Assembly: GCA_028583415.1 (NCBI GenBank)
Contig: CM053266.1
Coordinates: 80,482,149 to 80,546,148 of the forward strand
Direction: 5' to 3'
Length of the DNA: 64,000 nt
Origin: Protea cynaroides
Lineage: Eukaryota; Streptophyta; Magnoliopsida; Proteales; Proteaceae
Positions within the stretch are counted from its first letter, which is position 1, and every line of letters begins with the position of its first letter. The translations under genes and the position numbers were made by a program. Shown one piece after another: positions 45,137 to 55,568 of this stretch. The notes under the pieces were generated by a model. That model saw nothing but the letters and a program-made list of their open reading frames with translations, had not been told where the DNA came from and did not search any database.

Positions 45137-45502
45137 CTTGGGCCATGTCCAACAGACTATATTTGCACTTAATTGAGTCGATGAACTGAGATAGGAAGAA
45201 TTTAAAAGTTTTAATAAAAACACACCCTAAGCACTTGTTTGATGCCTGAAACTAAATATGAAAGAGCATAATATACTATATTAAATGTGGAATGAATAAA
45301 TACACATGCTCTAGTGAGGAAACCATAGTGACAAGCAGAATGATCATGAATTACCATAACAAGTAAAAAGAAAAATTTTATAAACATAAAATATTTATAG
45401 AGTATCAAGAGTTAATGGTGCTACAGGGTACAGTCAACAAGCCAGATAGTTATCCTGTTATAATAAAAACCATGCTGTGAGAGAGAGAAAATAAAAGATC
45501 TG
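45137..45502 (+). other. Leader of element A
   Basis: AT-rich stretch between primer site and the stop of the antisense gene. No gene. Confidence 0.6.
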
Positions 45503-46940
45503 TCATGGGGATGGGGGCATAGGAGGAATAGGGTCAGTGATGTCATAGTCACGCTCATAAGCTACCCTGAGCCAGTGTACCAGCTTCTGCATGACTCTGA
45601 GGCTACGAGAAAGGCGCCCTAGGTCATGACTCATCTCACGCTGGGCATCCTGAATCTCCGTAAAGATACCCATCACGGTATCGAGAGGAGGCTGGGATGG
45701 TCCCACTACAGGTATGGGCTGTGGTGCCGGTGCTGGAACATCCTCCATCTGATCATCATCATCATTACCATCATCTCCTACCTCTTCTGCTTAAGCCGCA
45801 TTGGATACTACTACGAGAAAGGCGCCCTAGGTCACGACTCATCTCACACTGGGCATCCTGAATCTTTGTAAACATACCCATCACAGTATTCGGAAGGAGG
45901 CTGGGATGGTCCCGCTACAGGTGTGGGCTATGGTGCCGGTGTTGGAACGTCCTCCATCTGATCATCATCATCATCACCATCATCCCCTGCCTCTTCTGCT
46001 TGAGCCGCATTGGCTATCGCTGCCGCTACTGCTACTCTCCTGAGCGAACGAGGGCGAGCCTCTAACTCCTCATCACTGATGGGAAGATTGTCCATCCTCA
46101 TTCAGACAATGGCATCCCAGTCAATGTCTGAGGTCATAGTGTCCTCCAACCGCAATCTCGTCCCTTATGTCCACCCGTAAGTGCCGCAGAAGAGTAGTGA
46201 CAAGCCGGCCATAAGGAAGGTTACTGATCTGATCGGACAGAGTAGCCTGACGCATGGTCCTGATAATAATGTAAGGGAGATAGATCCGCTCCCTAGTGCA
46301 GACGCAGTAAGTCAAGTACTGTGTAAGATGAGACAACTCACTGTAGTGGCCGCTCTGAGGAATAATATCGTGCTGGATGATGCGGCAATATACCCGAGGA
46401 ACAAGTCTCAAGCTAGCAGCTTTCATGGGTGCTTCTGGGTTAAGGATCTGCTCTGAAACCTTCTTGCGTAGATCATCAGTAAGAAAGCCCTTTATCTTGG
46501 GGGTGCAATACACCAAGTCACCATCATTTGGTATCCCCAAAAGATCAACAAGATGGTGAGTGTCAAAGGATATGGGAACGCCTTTGATAAAGCTGGTGAT
46601 GCGGAGGTCCTTGCCAAGGCTGAAGTCGTTAACATTTCCCTCGACCTCCAGGTTGGCGTAGAAATTCTTGACTAGGTTGGGGCGGGTGGTCACAGTGTAA
46701 GTAATGCCGGGTAACCACCCAAGATCACCAAAGGCTGCTTCAACGTCAAAATGTTGTAACTGCTCCAAGTTTACACATCGCCTTGACTTGATGTTCTTCT
46801 CTTTAAACCAGGGAAAACGGGCTTGCGCCGTCGCAGAACGAAACCACCACTCATCGAACTGCGGAATCGGTGGATGCGGAAGGTTTATGCGAGGACCAAA
46901 TGCATGTTTACCAGCACCAAGGCGTTGAGAAATTTTGAAC
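45503..46940 (-). pseudogene. Antisense accessory gene of element A
   Basis: Runs opposite to gag and pol. From a likely 3' splice site at 46941 the frame carries FDEWWFRSATAQARFPW, then FDVEAAFGDLGWLPGITY, LVKNFYANLEV, GVPISFDTHHLVDLLGIP and QHDIIPQSGHYSELSHLTQY. The pattern FYANL..V.G..ISF....L..LLGIP matches the Putative plant transposon protein family (PF20167 type). A stop follows RH near 46121. An Ala-rich and acidic stretch and a coiled-coil-like end (45748-45503, IFTEIQDAQREMSHDLGRL) complete it. A 208-bp tandem duplication lies in this tail. No clear ATG remains. Confidence 0.7.
45603..46015. repeat. Two-copy 208-bp tandem duplication
   Basis: CTACGAGAAAGGCGCCCTAG at 45603 recurs at 45811, and the similarity continues to GAGCCGCATTGG at about 46010. 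It duplicates part of the antisense gene tail. Confidence 0.9.
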
Positions 46941-47058
46941 TACAAAACAAAAATAAATAATGAGAATTTGGTTAGAATTTTTGAAATTTCGACAGCATAA
47001 CGACAGTAATGGAATCAAAAGCCTCGAACTCACCCAAAATCTGGGGAGGAGGACTTAC
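46941..47058 (-). other. Candidate intron of the antisense gene, element A
   Basis: On the minus strand it begins GTAAGT (47058-47053) and ends TTTTTGTTTTGTAG (46941). The length is 118 bp. Element B has the same arrangement, 108 bp long. A second donor-like site (AA|GTAAGT) has its first intron base at 47369. Confidence 0.55.
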
Positions 47059-47939
47059 GTAACCATCTAACACCATATGGAAACCAAGCATCCATCAAAC
47101 AAACAAGAAATTTAAAAATTTCAGGAAAAAAAATCGATTTTGACCAAAACCTATGTCAAAAACCCAAAAAATTCAATTTTTAGAAAAACCATACGGTGGA
47201 ACCTCAAATAGATTGAGGGCTTTTGCTCATATAGGTTCCTAAACTCTTTCTAAGCCGAAGGAAAAGAGTTCCTACGGTTAGAATTTTCTACACCAAGAAA
47301 AATCTAGTTTTTGGGCAAGAAACCATGAAGAAACAATGTAAAAAGGAAGAATGGAAGGAAGAAACTTACTTGGAGACGATGTTCTAGGTCTTGATCGGAA
47401 GAAAGTCGCTTCTAAGATCACCGGTCAGACTGTAGCAACTCACCAAGCCAGAGAGGAATCACCACCGGAGAGAAAGGAAAGAAGAAAAGTGAGAAAAATC
47501 TCACTTTTTGCGATTTTAAAGGCAATTTGGGCATACTGGTCGACGATTTTGCCCATACCGGTCGACCGGTACCCCCTGAGTAGGTCGACCGGTACCTCTC
47601 AGTCAGGAGAAAAATCCTGACCGATCGATTATACCGGTGGTGCCATACCCTACAGGGTTGTGACCGGTACATCGACCGGTACCTCTCGAAAACTTCGAGA
47701 GGTTTGTCCTCCTGGACATACCGGTCGCACTACCATACACTGTGTTGTGACTCATATGTTGTGACTGGACCTGTATTCCAAGCTCAGAAAATTTTGAATT
47801 TTTTTTTTAAAATTCCGGTTTAAGTTTCCTTACCAGTTTCACCTTACACTTGTTAAAGACTAACACTATTAAGACTATTCGATTGTACCTCATGTGTTAT
47901 GTCTTCTTCTCGTATCCAAGCAGGAAAAACTAATCTGAG
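47059..47939. other. Region between antisense gene and gag, element A
   Basis: No coding sequence. It should hold the first exon or exons and promoter of the antisense gene and the 3' part of the gag leader. It includes the ACCGGTCGACC cluster. A 3' splice site-like CAAGCAG ends at 47923, 16 bases before the gag ATG. Confidence 0.5.
47520..47730. repeat. ACCGGTCGACC motif cluster
   Basis: Many short, partly palindromic copies of ACCGGTCGACCGGTACC and CCGGT in 200 bp, upstream of the antisense gene. Confidence 0.75.
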
Positions 47940-49215
47940 ATGGTAGGCAGGAACGGTTGTAGAGGCTCAGGAAAGCGTCACCACTCCAGGGTGCGCCAAG
48001 ACGAGGACAATGTAGAAACATGAACTATTGATGAGCAAAATCTGAACTCAGAAGTTGGAGAAGGGCAGAGTTTCAGAGCACCAACAAATTTGCCAGGACC
48101 TCCTCACACTAACTCTGAGACTATTATGACGAATCTGGGTTATCAGATGGAAGCTCAGTAGAGGGTGTTCTTGAACGAGATGCTGAAGATGTTTAGGCTC
48201 CCTTTAGAAGGTATGCCTGAGTCTAGGGGAAATAACACCACACCACCAATGGATGGTAGTACGGGGCCGATGGGCCAAGGACAGAATCTACAACCACCAC
48301 ACCAATTTCCAATGTCGTCTGCCTATCAAGGGATCTATCTGTACCCACCACCATGGTATGGAACAAATGCACAGGGGCAGAATGACCTAAGCCGAGCAGT
48401 GGATAGATTTTTGAAGTTGAATCCCCCAACCTTCATAGGGAAACCAGGAAAGCCACTATGGCCTGCATAGTGGGTTGCTGAGATGGAGAAGAACTTTTGT
48501 CTAATGACTTGTACGGAGGATGAGAAGGTGCTGTTTGCTACGCACATGCTCAAGGAAGACGCTAATGCCTGGTGTAATTCTGCCCGGACATACTTGGAGA
48601 CAAAGCACACTCGGATCAATTGGGAAATATTTAAGGGATCCTTCTTTGAAAAGTACTTTCCAAAGAGCTTTCAAGATCAAATGGAAAAGGAATTCTTAAA
48701 TCTACAACAATCCCAGTCGACTGTTGATGCGTACCAGCAGAGGTATGAAGAGCTCTTTTTCTTCGCTCTGGCAAGTATGCAAGAGGAAGAAACCAAGACC
48801 CGTAGGTTCGCCACGGGATTACAAGGAAGTATCCGAGAGCACGTCTTGGGTTTAGAGAAGAAAGTGTATAATGAGGCGGTACAGATTGCAAGGGTAATTG
48901 AGTCAAGCCAAAGAGACAGCTTCTTTGCTCAAAATAGGGGACTGAAGAGGCCTGCTATTGAGACTTCGGGTGGAGGGAACACTAGACCATTCCACCCATA
49001 CAGGGTTCAGTCCACAGTGGTCCCAGCAAGGAATACTACAGCACCACCATCGTCACAGTTAGCTGGACAAAACCCAAATGTCAAATGTTTCAACTGTCAA
49101 TAATTGGGTCATTATGGAAAGACCTGTACCCTACCTAAGAAGCAACTGACACAACATGGAAAGATATTCGCAGTCACCACTGAGGAGGCAGTCGCATTAC
49201 CTGATGTGGTTACAA
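47940..49215 (+). pseudogene. gag of element A
   Basis: ATG 47940 (MVGRNG) begins a frame that aligns with element B gag. It has a Gln/Pro-rich N-terminus, then RAVDRFLKLNPPTFIGKPG, EKVLFATHMLKEDANAWC, FEKYFPKSFQDQMEKEFLNL and QQRYEELFFFALASM, the plant retrotransposon Gag core. The zinc knuckle is CFNCQ, a stop (49101-49103), then LGHYGKTC. In-frame stops also stand near 48020, 48159 and 48468. The frame ends at an intron with the PR frame on the other side. Confidence 0.85.
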
Positions 49216-49295
49216 GTATGATTATGTTCCTTACTATTTGGCATACTGTTTTGTTGTGTGTGAGCATGTAGAACTAAGGGATAATTAAATTTCAG
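49216..49295 (+). other. Candidate gag-protease intron, element A
   Basis: 80 bp from GTATGATTATG to AAATTTCAG. Gag lies in frame 0 and protease in frame 2 (position modulo 3), and removing 80 bp joins them. Element B has a 71-bp intron here, also 2 modulo 3. Confidence 0.65.
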
Positions 49296-49742
49296 GAACT
49301 GTAAATATAGCTAATGTACCTGCCAGAGTACTCTTTGACTCTGGGGCTACACACTCCTTTGTTTCTATGTCTTTTGGGAAGTGAATGGAATTACCTGTCA
49401 AGTATTTAACCCCAAGCTTGATAGTTCGCTCTCCGTTGGGAGTAGAAGTGGCATTGAATGAATGCTTGGGCCGTGTACAGTTAGTATTGAGGGCCGAAAC
49501 CTAGAAACAAATCTGGTTCAACTTGAAATGGCAGACTTTGACGTCATCTTGGGAATGGATTGGCTAGGCCATCATTCAGTTAGCTTATTATGTGGCCAAA
49601 GAAAACTTTTGTTTAAAGATGAGAAGGGAAAGGAGTTTAGCTTCACTGGAACCAAGTTACCTAGGAAGCGGAAGCTAATCCTCTCTGCCCTAAAAGCTAA
49701 GAGATGCTTAAAGAAGGGAGGAGTGGGGTACTTAGTGTCTGT
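49296..49742 (+). pseudogene. Aspartic protease of element A
   Basis: Starts TVNIANVPARVLFDSGATHSF with catalytic DSG, then a stop in MSFGK near 49381 and a frameshift near 49455. Continues FDVILGMDWLGHHSV and FTGTKLPRKRKLILSALKAK to the solo LTR. Retropepsin plus the linker toward RT. Confidence 0.85.
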
Positions 49743-50017
49743 TGTCACACCCTAATTCTGTACCAACCAGAATGGTGTGATGAACCGTCAATAAACCAAT
49801 GGTTCAATCAGGATCTCGAATAGGCTGTGTCCATTTGCTTAAACCATACACATCCACAACTAAAATCAGAATAAATACACGATAGCGGAAGTTTTTAATA
49901 TTAAATGAACGGAGAGTCTAAAGATGAAAACATAAATAAATTATTTAATTATCTTCAAAAAGACTAAGACATAAAGTAAAATAAAATAATCAATTACATT
50001 TTCTTAATAATAAAAAT

Positions 50018-50156
50018 CTAAGCGAAGACGCATGAGTTGCATTCGCATGACAAATCATGCGACTCCATCATAACTTTTGCATCCATCGCCGCTGCATGTC
50101 CTTACATCGGAGCATTTATATAATCTTCTACGATGGTACCTGCATCATCAGCTAAA
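50018..50156 (-). pseudogene. Small LTR-encoded reading frame, solo LTR copy
   Basis: Aligns to 44703-44837 and 54876-55007 without gaps, to the same stop. It keeps VEDYINAP and the tail HDLSCECNSCVFA. One internal stop (TAT to TAA) disables it. Confidence 0.6.
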
Positions 50157-51740
50157 AATATTCAACGTTGAAAGGGTGAGCACACATCATGGCTCAGTGA
50201 GCAAACAAAACAATACAACAAACATATGCATGCATTCAATTCATATATTTGGTTTGGTTCATAAGTTTGTAATGTGCAATAGAAATGATAGGTGGCGGCC
50301 ATACCTCTATACATGAATGTGTGAAACCGCCCAATGGATCAATTACCATTGCCACCCCCACATGCACCCACCATGGAATAGGGATAGAGCTAAAGTGCTT
50401 AGGACCGCACCGCATCACACTTCCCCTGATGCCCTACCCATACCAATACGTAAGTCCCTACTGGCGAGGGCTTGCAAACTAGGCTCGCAACTAACCAATC
50501 TTAATGTCAAACAGCGTATCCAAGGCCTCACCCCAACATCCCTCAATACGTCCATAGAGATAGAGCTAAGGCCCCCCAGCAGAGTCAGAGACTACATGGT
50601 CCACCTCCCTTGAAGCCATACGACGTAATAGTTCTGCTAAGGTAATGGCGATACGACGATGTTAGTAGACAAGACTTGAGTAGAGATAGAGCTAGAGTCT
50701 AGTGACCAGGATGAACCACAGTGTCACGTCCTCGCCTTGATGCTCCACTCGCATCAAGTACACTAACCATACACATACATTCACATGCCTATTCCTAGCA
50801 TCATCATCATCATCATGTTAAAAATAAACGAAATTAAATATGCATGAATAGTAATAACAGGAATAGTGGATGACATGTGATATGCCCATTACAATGATAC
50901 AAGTATAGAATCATTCATGATATTGGACTCAATAAACAAAGACAATTTATTATTAGCCAATTAGTTTAGATCTTGTTCCCTCAACTTTGATTGCTAGTAG
51001 ATCCTTGTTCAAGCTTTATAATTCACTTTTAAATCACTGGAAAGACCTAACAAGTTGATAGATTTTAATTAGAATTAATTCCAATATGTTTAAACTAACT
51101 AAAACTGTAGGGTCGCAGGTGGGGTAGCACCTGGGGTAGCAGTTTCTGCGACCACAGGGGTAGGATCGCAGGGTAGGGTAGCACCTAGGGTAGCAGTTTC
51201 TATGACCCCAGGGTGTAGGGTCACAGGTGGGGTCGGATACCATTCGACCCTACGTGCGACCACACCCTCCCTGGGACTTCCCGAGGGCATGTGGTCGATC
51301 ATGTGGTCTCGTAGGGTCGGATATCATTCGACCCTACTTGCGACCACACGCGTTCTGGTCGACCTTTTATTCTAAAGTCCATTCATGTTTGAATCCTTTG
51401 GCATACTGTCATGGTCCATCCTATGATTGTTCTATGGCTCATAACTACAATTTATATACCATTCATTGTCCATAGGGATCTCTTCCATGAAATCTCTTAG
51501 AATTTTTCCATGGATGGATGATTTGGGTTTCTCCTAATCCTATGTTCTTCATAAACTATTCTAGGCTCCCAATTCATGTAGGGATTTAGGTTCATACCTT
51601 GGGTTTGCTGAGATTCAAAGATTTCTTCGAACTTCTTCTTCCTTAGTCTTCTTCTTCTAGTTTCCTTCTCTTCCTTGTCTTCTCTTTCTCTCACTTTCAA
51701 TTAGGGTTCTAAAGGAGTGAAAGAGGCTAAGGGACATTCT

Positions 51741-51748
51741 ATTTATAG
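51741..51748 (-). promoter_or_regulatory. TATA box of the solo LTR
   Basis: TATAAATA on the minus strand, at the conserved place. A donor-like AAG|GTATGA follows (first intron base 51597). Confidence 0.6.
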
Positions 51749-52111
51749 AGGAAAACCCCCCATAATAAGTCCCAAAGAGTTTAGAAAAGACCCCTTTGAA
51801 TTAGAAAGGTTTCTTAATTTTTGGATTCTGTCTGTTATCGTAGGGTCACATGTAGGGTCGTAGAATCCGTCGACCCTACGTTTTTTTAGTCATGCAACCC
51901 CACGACTAAAAAGTCATGGGTTGGACTCCTTTGTGGTGGGGTCGGACATACCTGTTTAGGCATGCGACCACACACTCATTTTTTACTGTTTTGAGTTAAA
52001 TTTCATACCTGGTCTTGTGGTTTCTTCACACCCTTGGTCCACTTGGCTCAACTATGATAGGTAGACCTGGTACAAGGTGGTAAGACCGGTTAATTCGATA
52101 TGGGTCTTACA

Positions 52112-52984
52112 TCTATGGTCGACATCACTGCAGAGGTACCAAAGATGAAAGATCTAGATATGGTACGAGAGTTTTCAGATGTATTTTCAGAAGATTTACC
52201 AGCTCTACCTCCAGACAAGGCTACAGAGTTCATGATAGACCTCATGCCAGGGTTAGTGCCGGTGTCTAAGGCACCATACAGGATGGCCCCTACAGAATTA
52301 AAGGAGTTGAAGACCCAATTACAAGAACTACTAAATAAGGGTTTCATACAACCAAGCATATCCCCATGGGGAGCACCTGTATTGTTCGTAAAGAAGAAGG
52401 ACGGTAGCGTACGACTATGTATCGACTACCGAGAGTTGAACAAGTTAGCCATCAAGAACCGATACCCTTTGCCTAGGATCGATGATCTGTTCAACCAGTT
52501 GCAGGGTGCAAAGGTTTTCTTGAAGATTGATCTTAGATCAGGGTATCACCAATTGAAGATCAAGGCAACAGATATTCCAAAGACTGCTTTCATAACAAGG
52601 TATGAGCATTATGAGTTCCTGGTAATGTCATTCGGGTTGACTAACGCTCCAGCGTCGTTCATGGAACTGATGAACCGAGTGTTTTATGACATGTTGGACA
52701 CTTCGGTCATCGTATTCATCGATGACATCTTGGTCTACTCAAAGGACAAGGAGGCTCATGCAACACATTTGAGAGCAGCCCTACAACGGTTGAGAAGGGA
52801 GAAGCTTTACACCAAGTTCAAGAAGTATGAATTTTGACTGAAGGAAGTGGCCTTCTTGGGTCACGTAGTATCTATAGACGGTATCAAGATAGATCCAAGC
52901 AAGATCACAGCTATAGTAAGATGGGATGCATCGAAATTAGTTGCGGAGATTCGTAGTTTCCTTGGATTGGTTGGTTACTATAGA
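52112..52984 (+). pseudogene. Reverse transcriptase of element A, cut by element B
   Basis: Runs from VDITAEVPKMKDLDMVREFS through APYRMAPTELKELK, VKKKDGSVRLCIDYRELNKL, KIDLRSGYHQLKIK, MSFGLTNAPASFMELMN and catalytic FIDD (52715-52726). One stop (52835) replaces the Trp of EFWL. VAFLGHVVSIDGIKID and FLGLVGYYR then stop at the element B LTR. Chromovirus-type RT. Confidence 0.93.
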
Positions 52985-53347
52985 TGTGAGACCCGTGTCA
53001 AACTAACCCGGTCTTACCACCTTGAACCAGGTTTACCCATCATGGTCGAGTCAAATGGACCAAGGGCTTGAAGGAGATCGAGATCCCAGGAATAAAATCG
53101 ACCCAAAAACACTTAATTCTAGGGGAGGGTCGCACACCCAGCTAAGCAGAGTCGGACCTCCCAAAACAGAAAGTCAGACCCTCAGTTTGAAGGGAGGGTC
53201 GGACAGCTTAAGACCCTAGGGTCGACGGGATCATCGACCCTCCCATCGACCCTCGGTTACTGACGAAACTGAAATTAAGAATTTTCCTAATTTTCGGTTG
53301 GGATTCTTTCCAAATCTCAATGGGATTATTATAGGACATTCCTAGTC

Positions 53348-53355
53348 TATTTAAA
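53348..53355 (+). promoter_or_regulatory. TATA-like box of element B 5' LTR
   Basis: TATTTAAA, followed by a leader conserved in all four LTRs of the window. The solo LTR has TATAAATA here. Confidence 0.6.
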
Positions 53356-53499
53356 GGACGTCCCTAAGCCACTTTCACTCCTTTCACAACCCTAATTGAA
53401 TTGAGAGAAAGAGAGAAGAAGGAAAAGAGGAAGAAAGGAGGCTAGGAAGAAGGCTTAGCAAAACGGAGAAGAATTTGCGGAGAAAAGTAATCTTCTCAG

Positions 53500-53505
53500 G
53501 TATTG
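53500..53505 (+). promoter_or_regulatory. Conserved 5' splice site-like motif in LTR
   Basis: CAG|GTATTG about 150 bp after the TATA-like box. The other LTRs read CAG|GTATGG (63101), CAG|GTATGG (minus, 1282) and AAG|GTATGA (minus, 51597). Confidence 0.45.
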
Positions 53506-54290
53506 ATACTAATTCTATGAGTTTTTACAGACCTTAGGTTAGATATGGTTGAGTATAGGATTTCGGAGAAACCCAAACCATCCATCCATGGTTAGGTTTT
53601 CATGGAAAACCATAGGAGGATGCATGAAAACTATCTAGATGGATTATACATGGTTCTAGACCATGGAATGACTGTTGAATGAATGTAGGAAGTAAGCCAT
53701 AGGACCCAAACACGAAGAATGGATTTAAAAGTGGAAATTGGACCAGAGTGCACCAAGGGTCGCACCGAGGGTCGATAGGCCATCCGACCCTAGGTGTTTC
53801 TGACCATCGACCCTCAGCATTCGGGAAGTTCAGAATGGAGGGAGGGTCGATAGACCCATCGACCCTAGCATCGACCCTAGCATCGACCCTCAGTTGACAG
53901 AATGGTTTTAAATTCCGAATTAATTCTAATTAAATTCTATCGACTTGGTTAGGTTTGCTAGCAATATAATTACGTTATAACGGTGATTCTAAAGCTTGGA
54001 AAAGTATCTTTTAGCAAGCTAAGGTGAGGAACCTTAACCCCAAACTAAATTGGTTAATAATAAACTGTTTTCTATTTCTTGAGTCCTATGCCATGTTTGA
54101 TTCTATGCGAATATGTTTGTAATGTGCATACAGCATGCCATCCAATATTTCTATTACTTGTTCATGCATATTTATTTTGTTGTTTATAACATGATGATGA
54201 TGATGATGATAGGAATAGGCATGTGCTTGTATGTGTGTGGTTGATGTGCTTGATGCGAGCGAGTATCAGGGGAGGTGTGATGAGAACGTC

Positions 54291-54723
54291 AATAAACGTT
54301 AACCTTTGGTGGGTCTCAGCACTTTAGCTCTATCTCTAACTCAAGTCTTGTGCATTGGCATCGTCGTATCGCCATTACCTTAGCAGAACTATTATGTCGT
54401 AGAGTATCAGGGGAGGTGGTCTCGGTCCTTGTAGTCTCTGACTCTACCGGGGGACCTTAGCTCTATCTCTATGGATGTTCTGAGGGATGCTGGGATGAGG
54501 CCTTGGATACACTGTTTGGCATTAGGATTGGTTAGCAGCGAGCCCAATTTGCAAGCCCTCGCTAACAGGGGCTTACGTGTTGGTATAGCATTATATAGCA
54601 ATAAACGTTAACCTTTGTTGTATAATGTTATGGTAGGGTGGATGGGGATGACGATAAACGTTAACCTTCGGGCGGGCTTCCACACCCTGTGTATAGAGGC
54701 GGTGTCAATAAACGTTAACCTTT
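54291..54723 (+). repeat. Four dispersed copies of AATAAACGTTAACCTTTG
   Basis: Copies at 54291, 54600, 54653 (GATAAACG variant) and 54707. Each contains the palindrome AACGTT. Diverged copies occur in the LTR at 1-1798 (near 61, 114, 167 and 473). They are missing from the solo LTR. Confidence 0.85.
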
Positions 54724-54812
54724 GACCACCCAACCTTTCTATTGCACATTGCAAACTATAAACTAAGACCAAAGATATGAATTGACTTTTTGCATGCATA
54801 TGTAATGTTGCA

Positions 54813-55007
54813 TTGTTTTGGCTACTCACTGAGCCGTGTTGTGTGCTCACCCCTCGACATCGAATATTTTTAGTTGATGATGCAGGTTATACAGTTGAAG
54901 ATTTTATGAACGTGTCAGCATATGGGAATGTAGCAGCTATGGAAGTTGGAGTTGCAGACGATACACACGACTCCTCTTGCGAGTACAACTCGTGTGTATT
55001 CGACTAG
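54813..55007 (+). CDS. Small LTR-encoded reading frame, element B
   Basis: 64 codons from ATG 54813. Conservation with the other two LTRs starts at about 54876 (VDDAGYTVEDFMNVSAYG) and ends HDSSCEYNSCVFD. A TTTTTAG and a GATGCAG|G, both 3' splice site-like, lie at the start of the conserved part, so it may be an exon joined to the donor at 53500. It is placed early in the element transcript. Confidence 0.5.
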   Translation: MFWLLTEPCCVLTPRHRIFLVDDAGYTVEDFMNVSAYGNVAAMEVGVADDTHDSSCEYNSCVFD

Positions 55008-55297
55008 ATATTTTTATAGGTTTCTTTATTGGATTTATAAGACATGTATTTGGTACTTAATTATTTATGTCTCAGTTTGAACAAAGAATAATTTGCTATT
55101 ATTTATGAATACCATTTAGTTTTCAGTTCATTTATTTATAAGACTTCCGCTATTGTGTATTTACTCTTATTATGATGGTGAGTATATGAAGGTTCAGGTA
55201 ACGTGGGGATAGCCTATTTGAGATCCTGGTTGAATCGTTGGTTATTTAGCGGTTCATCACACCATTCTGAAATGTGTGGAATTGGGGTGTGACAACT

Positions 55298-55312
55298 TCG
55301 TATCGGTCTGAC
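55298..55312 (+). other. Degenerate primer binding site of element B
   Basis: TCGTATCGGTCTGAC stands where element A has TGGTATCAGAGCT. Several mismatches to initiator tRNA-Met; this copy would prime poorly. Confidence 0.5.
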
Positions 55313-55568
55313 ATCTCAGGCCTTGCCCCTTGAACTATCATACATTCACAGCAATAGTGAACTGAGGTAGGATAAAATAAAAACAGTAATATTAACACAT
55401 TATAAGCACAAGTGATGTTGAGACCAAATTTAAAAAGAGAATAATACATCTATTAAAAGGAGAAACGAGTTGAATGAGAGTGAAACAAAGAGTAAATATA
55501 TATCTAAAATAGAGTACAGTCCACAACCCGGACAGTTACTCTGTAGTACAAGGAAAAGGAAAGTACAA
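55313..55568 (+). other. Leader of element B
   Basis: AT-rich, no gene, between primer site and the stop of the antisense gene. Confidence 0.6.

Larger units (their letters stand above)
49743..52111 (-). mobile_element. Solo LTR of a Tekay-like element
   Basis: 2,369 bp from TGTCACACCC to GGGTCTTACA, the reverse complement of a complete LTR related to those of element B. The flanks are TCTGT (49738-49742) and TCTAT (52112-52116), a 5-bp target duplication with one change. The host protease-RT frame resumes exactly when the LTR and one flank copy are removed. No internal sequence remains, so it arose by LTR-LTR recombination. Confidence 0.93.
44497..52984 (+). mobile_element. Element A: old Tekay-like Ty3/gypsy element, broken
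   Basis: Order: LTR 3' part, tRNA-Met primer site, antisense gene, gag, intron, protease, RT. A minus-strand solo LTR (49743-52111) splits protease from RT. Element B enters in RT at 52984, so the rest of A should lie right of the window. Motif order matches element B, with moderate divergence. Its own LTR is truncated on the left. Confidence 0.85.
52985..55294 (+). repeat. 5' LTR of element B
   Basis: 2,310 bp, TGTGAGACCC to GGGGTGTGACA. U3 is about 400 bp with TCGACCC-rich sequence. A TATA-like box at 53348 leaves about 1.9 kb of transcribed LTR. It holds a conserved donor (53500), a second TCGACCC cluster (53755-53905), four AATAAACGTTAACC repeats and the small reading frame. Confidence 0.93.

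Noticed and set aside
53120..53905. CRISPR-like spaced short repeats (TCGACCC clusters)
   Set aside because: Motifs occur in both orientations with irregular spacing inside a plant LTR; no spacer structure.
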